A stretch of DNA of 8,441 nt, taken from assembly GCA_039927975.1 (NCBI GenBank), contig JBDSTZ010000152.1:1-8441 (forward strand), given 5' to 3'. The position numbers and the translations under genes were made by a program. Shown here piece after piece: positions 5,904 to 8,441 of this stretch (positions within the stretch are counted from its first letter, which is position 1; the number at the start of each line of letters is the position of its first letter). Source of the DNA: JBDSTZ01 sp039927975 (GTDB lineage Bacteria > Pseudomonadota > Gammaproteobacteria > Burkholderiales > Burkholderiaceae_D). The notes beneath the pieces were generated by a model that was not told where the DNA came from, searched no databases, and saw nothing but the letters and a program-made list of their open reading frames with translations.

Positions 5904-6168
5904 ATGGTTTCTCGTCGTACTTATATTAGGGGCGGCCCGCGCATCATACATGCTTGGGAGCCGGCAGGCACTTGCCATGCTGATATTAAAAGGCTAACTC
6001 GCCGAAATGTGCGGCCAATGATAAGCGGGTTGCGCGGCAAACCGCAAGGGGACTGTGCTGTGAAGACGGAATTGGGACTCGGGAATGAACGCCGGGGACT
6101 CGGCCATCGCGCCGCGCAGTGGCGCGGCCGGCGGCTGGACCGCGCGGCGGTCCGGCAAGGCGAACTTG
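5904..6168. other. smg-topB intergenic region
   Basis: These 265 bases hold no gene I can support. Next to smg is a strong GC hairpin (6137-6153). GGGACTCGG is repeated at 6074-6082 and 6095-6103. Near topB the sequence is AT-richer. On the minus strand TATGAT (about 5945-5950) and TAATAT (about 5922-5927) are possible -10 boxes, but neither has a convincing -35. The length favours a separate topB promoter. Confidence 0.45.
6137..6153 (-). terminator. Hairpin just after smg, possible weak terminator
   Basis: GGACCGC (6137-6143) and GCGGTCC (6147-6153) form a perfect 7-base, GC-rich stem with a 3-base loop. It lies 15 bases beyond the smg stop on the minus strand. There is no T-run on either side, so intrinsic termination is doubtful. 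It could protect the smg mRNA 3' end or pause polymerase. Confidence 0.3.
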
Positions 6169-6633
6169 TCAGTGCAGCAGCCGGGGCGCCTGCTCGTCGT
6201 CGGCGCCGAACAGGTCGTCGAACATCAAGGCGTCCGGCTCCTTGCCCTGGCTCCAGAGCAACATCAGCACGATGATCTTGAGCTTGCCAAGGCCGACCGG
6301 CGATTCCTTCAGCGCCAATGCGCGTTCGATGACGATTTCGCGCTGCAGGGCGCTGAGCACGCCCGCGCTTTCGAGAAACTGGATGAAGCCGATCGCCGAG
6401 GCGCCCAGCACATCGGTTTCCTGCGCCACGTAGAACCGGGTGCCGGTCGAGGACATGGCGGCGGCCTGCTCGTCGCCGGCCATTTCGGTCAGGTCGGTCA
6501 GCCACACCAGCGCTTCGGAAATCTCGACATCGTCAAAACCGACCGCCGACAGCTTGCGGGCCAGAGCTTCCGGCTCGGGGCAGGCGTCGGGACGGTAATA
6601 CGTCTCGTAGAGATAGACCAGGATATCGAACAT
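6169..6633 (-). CDS. smg: Smg protein (DUF494 family)
   Basis: At 154 aa this is close to the usual family length. It begins MFDILVYLYETYY, the hallmark of Smg/DUF494 (PF04361) proteins, and has the conserved central part with GFIQFLESAGVL (81-92), then a REIVIERALAL helix and a KLKIIVLMLLWSQG segment (117-130). It is mostly helical and soluble, with an acidic middle and no signal peptide. The molecular function is not established. The gene is conserved beside dprA in many beta- and gammaproteobacteria, as here, where it starts 52 bases after the dprA stop and is probably co-transcribed with it. The ribosome binding site is weak (TAGAG about 8 bases upstream). Confidence 0.93.
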   Translation of the reverse strand: MFDILVYLYETYYRPDACPEPEALARKLSAVGFDDVEISEALVWLTDLTEMAGDEQAAAMSSTGTRFYVAQETDVLGASAIGFIQFLESAGVLSALQREIVIERALALKESPVGLGKLKIIVLMLLWSQGKEPDALMFDDLFGADDEQAPRLLH

Positions 6634-6685
6634 GGCTCTACTCTATCAGCTAAGTTCGCCACGACACAAGCCCCGCGCGCCACGC

Positions 6686-7852
6686 CTAGCGTTTGAGCCG
6701 TCGAAACAATCCACCGGGCAACCTTTCAAGTTGGCCGGCCAGTTCGAGCGTCAGCAACGCCGCCGACAGCGGACCGGGTGCGCGGCCAGTGCGCTGCCCC
6801 AGGCTGTCGGCGTCGACCGGGTCGTAGCCGATGGCGTCAAGCAGGGCGGACGCCTGGCCGGGTGCGCCGGCCTCCTCGCCTGAGGCGGGAAACTCTTCTC
6901 CAACCACTGGCGGCGCTACTGGCGGAGGTGCCGCTACACACATCTTCAGCGACGTCGCCTTGCTCAGCTCAGTGAGCACGTCGGCCGCCGATTCGACCAG
7001 CTTGGCGCCATCCTTGATGAGGATGTGGCAGCCTTTCGACAAGGTGGCGTGGATCGAGCCGGGAATGGCGAGCACCACCCGCCCCTGCTCGCCGGCGAGG
7101 CGCGCAGTGATCAGCGAGCCGGAGCGCTCGGCCGCCTCGACCACCAGCACGCCCTCGGCCAGGCCGCTGATAATTCGGTTGCGCCTGGGGAAATTGTGAG
7201 CGATTGGGGGCGTGCCGAGCGGATACTCGCTGACGATGCACCCGCGCTCGACAATCTGCGCGGCCAGCTTGCGGTGCGCCGCCGGATACACCTGGTCGGC
7301 CCCGGTGCCCACCACCGCCACGGTGGCGCCGGCGCCCGCCAGCGCGCCCCGATGCGCGGCCGCGTCGATCCCCAGCGCCAGCCCCGACACGATGCTCAAG
7401 CCGGCCGTGCCGAGCGCCTGGGCGAACACTTCGGCGTTCAGGCGCCCCTGCACGGTGGCGTTGCGGCTGCCAACCATCGCCAGCGCCGGCGCGCTCAGCC
7501 AGGCCGGATCACCCTGCACGTACAGCAGCTGCGGCGGGCCGGCGACGTGCTTGAGCAGTGCCGGATAGCGCGCATCGTTAATGGTCAGCAGGTGATGGCC
7601 GGGCAGCGCCAGCCAGGCGAAGGTGCGCTCGCACCGGGCGCGAATCTCGGCCGAAGCGGGCGCGCACAGCAGACGCGCGACGGCGTCCGACACAACATTG
7701 CGCAGGGCGGTGAAATCGGCCGCGAAGACGGCCGCCGGGGAAGCGAACCGGGCAATGAGCCGGGCCGCCGTGTCCTCCCCCACGCCTGGCGTGAGCAGCA
7801 GGCGCAACCAATCGGCAAGGCCGGCGGCGGATGGGGGAGCCGTGTCACGCAC
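6686..7852 (-). CDS. dprA: DNA-processing protein DprA
   Basis: This cytoplasmic single-stranded-DNA-binding protein loads RecA onto DNA taken up during natural transformation. It has 388 aa. An N-terminal helix-hairpin-helix-like part contains LTPGVGEDTAARLI (20-33). The Rossmann-like DprA core (about 95-300) shows VGSR (127-130), SGLALGID (156-163), GTGADQVYP (182-190), SEYPLG (208-213), FPRRNRIISGL (221-231), SGSLITA (244-250) and IPGS (263-266). A Pro/Ala/Glu-rich linker (about 307-334) leads to a C-terminal winged-helix domain (335-388). All core motifs look intact. Translation starts at GTG 7852, 8 bases after the upstream stop codon. A GGAG lies across the end of that upstream gene, so translational coupling is likely. 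This is a core gene, and competence of the organism does not follow from it. Confidence 0.96.
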   Translation of the reverse strand: MRDTAPPSAAGLADWLRLLLTPGVGEDTAARLIARFASPAAVFAADFTALRNVVSDAVARLLCAPASAEIRARCERTFAWLALPGHHLLTINDARYPALLKHVAGPPQLLYVQGDPAWLSAPALAMVGSRNATVQGRLNAEVFAQALGTAGLSIVSGLALGIDAAAHRGALAGAGATVAVVGTGADQVYPAAHRKLAAQIVERGCIVSEYPLGTPPIAHNFPRRNRIISGLAEGVLVVEAAERSGSLITARLAGEQGRVVLAIPGSIHATLSKGCHILIKDGAKLVESAADVLTELSKATSLKMCVAAPPPVAPPVVGEEFPASGEEAGAPGQASALLDAIGYDPVDADSLGQRTGRAPGPLSAALLTLELAGQLERLPGGLFRRLKR

Positions 7853-7860
7853 GGTGGGGG

Positions 7861-8441
7861 TTACTCCGGTGAGGTGGCCACGTCGCCGACTTCCACCGGC
7901 TCCGTCACTTGCATGATCAAGCCGTACGAGACGTTCTTGAACACACGGAAAATAAACAGGTCGCCGATCTGCTGGTCGGGCAGCCGGATCATCGACTTGC
8001 CCATGCCCAGGTACGGCTTCTTGCCGCCCTTGTCCTCGACGACCTTCCCGAAATGATAGAGCGGCATGACCGAGGCCACATCGAGTCCGTCAATCGAACC
8101 GCGATTGATGCTGACGATCTGGTTCTGCCCGGCATAGTTGACGCCGCTGTAGACCGACACCACGCGCGCCTTCACCGGCCGGGCCGGCGCATGCGGCGCG
8201 TAGCTGATCAGCGGCGTCGGCGGCATCGGCAGCAGCAGGTCGCCGATACCCATTTCCTGCGCCGAGCTGGTCACCGTGAACGTGTGCACGTCGACGCCCG
8301 GCTTGGCCGCCGCGGTCAGCTTGACGGCGCCGAGGAACACCGCTTCGTAGCCGATGACCTTGCCGGTTTCCGGATCTTTCAACGGCGCGGCGGGGCGGAA
8401 CACCTGGAACACCGAGCCGCCCTTGAGCTCGCCGCGGGCGT
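7861..8441 (-). CDS. LysM-domain-type envelope protein, C-terminal part (cut by window edge)
   Basis: The frame is open from the right edge to the TAA at 7861-7863, giving 193 full codons. The first visible residues are ARGELKGGSVFQVFRP, so the GTG at 8412 is internal and not a start. The sequence fits the C-terminal half of the LysM peptidoglycan-binding proteins usually encoded just upstream of dprA in Burkholderiales. Visible family-like parts are the EAVFLGAVKL strand pair, RVVSVYSGV with AGQNQIVSINRG (about 93-119 from that GTG), and GDLFIFRVFKNVSYGLIMQV (149-168). The LysM motif and the signal peptide would lie in the missing N-terminus, so the name rests on the tail and on gene context. 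It probably heads the operon with dprA and smg, and its role in the envelope is not established. Confidence 0.7.
   Translation of the reverse strand, partial: ARGELKGGSVFQVFRPAAPLKDPETGKVIGYEAVFLGAVKLTAAAKPGVDVHTFTVTSSAQEMGIGDLLLPMPPTPLISYAPHAPARPVKARVVSVYSGVNYAGQNQIVSINRGSIDGLDVASVMPLYHFGKVVEDKGGKKPYLGMGKSMIRLPDQQIGDLFIFRVFKNVSYGLIMQVTEPVEVGDVATSPE

Noticed and set aside
5904..5978. Longer topB start 25 codons upstream
   Set aside because: The extra residues have no family similarity, while the ATG at 5903 begins exactly at the conserved MTKTLIIAEKPS.
3633..6275. An 880-codon open frame on the plus strand, antisense to topB
   Set aside because: It lies almost wholly opposite topB, whose protein is unmistakable. 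Long antisense frames are expected from the third-position GC bias of such genomes. The translation has no recognisable domain and is not led by a ribosome binding site.
7025..8056. A 343-codon plus-strand frame opposite dprA and the LysM-type gene
   Set aside because: Antisense shadow of two well-supported genes, with low-complexity Arg/Gly/Ala-rich translation.

Overview
The window looks like chromosomal DNA of a GC-rich betaproteobacterium (Burkholderiales, most likely the Oxalobacteraceae, near Massilia/Duganella/Janthinobacterium). I infer this from the gene order LysM-type protein - dprA - smg - topB, the protein sequences, and the long Lys/Ala-rich tail on topoisomerase III. No database search was possible, so the taxon is an inference.

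Right half (about 3195-8441, all minus strand): a conserved housekeeping block. A protein of the LysM-domain type (only its C-terminal part is in the window) is followed 8 bases later by dprA (GTG start). Then comes smg (DUF494) after 52 bases, and topB (DNA topoisomerase III, 902 aa) after 265 bases. A bidirectional hairpin terminator lies 58-92 bases beyond the topB stop. dprA handles incoming single-stranded DNA for RecA, and topB decatenates and unlinks recombination and replication intermediates. smg has no known function.

Middle (1565-2890, minus strand): a two-pass membrane diguanylate cyclase with an unnamed periplasmic sensory region and an intact GGEEF motif and I-site. Upstream of it is an intergenic stretch rich in inverted repeats, including a perfect 18-base palindrome.

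Left end (1-1525, plus strand): accessory DNA. The last 35 codons of an IS66-type transposase and a plausible IS right end (to about base 125) are followed by a 70-aa antitoxin-like protein of the addiction-module family with no toxin. A terminator nearly identical to the topB one comes next, then about 240 bases with no gene. Last is a 275-aa protein with a lytic-transglycosylase-like (SLT fold) domain and no signal peptide. The transglycosylase-like gene is visibly lower in GC than the topB block, which fits acquisition by transfer.

I see no tRNA, rRNA, CRISPR array or complete multi-gene defence system. The least explained items are the leaderless transglycosylase-like protein, the toxin-less antitoxin, and the palindrome-rich region upstream of the cyclase.
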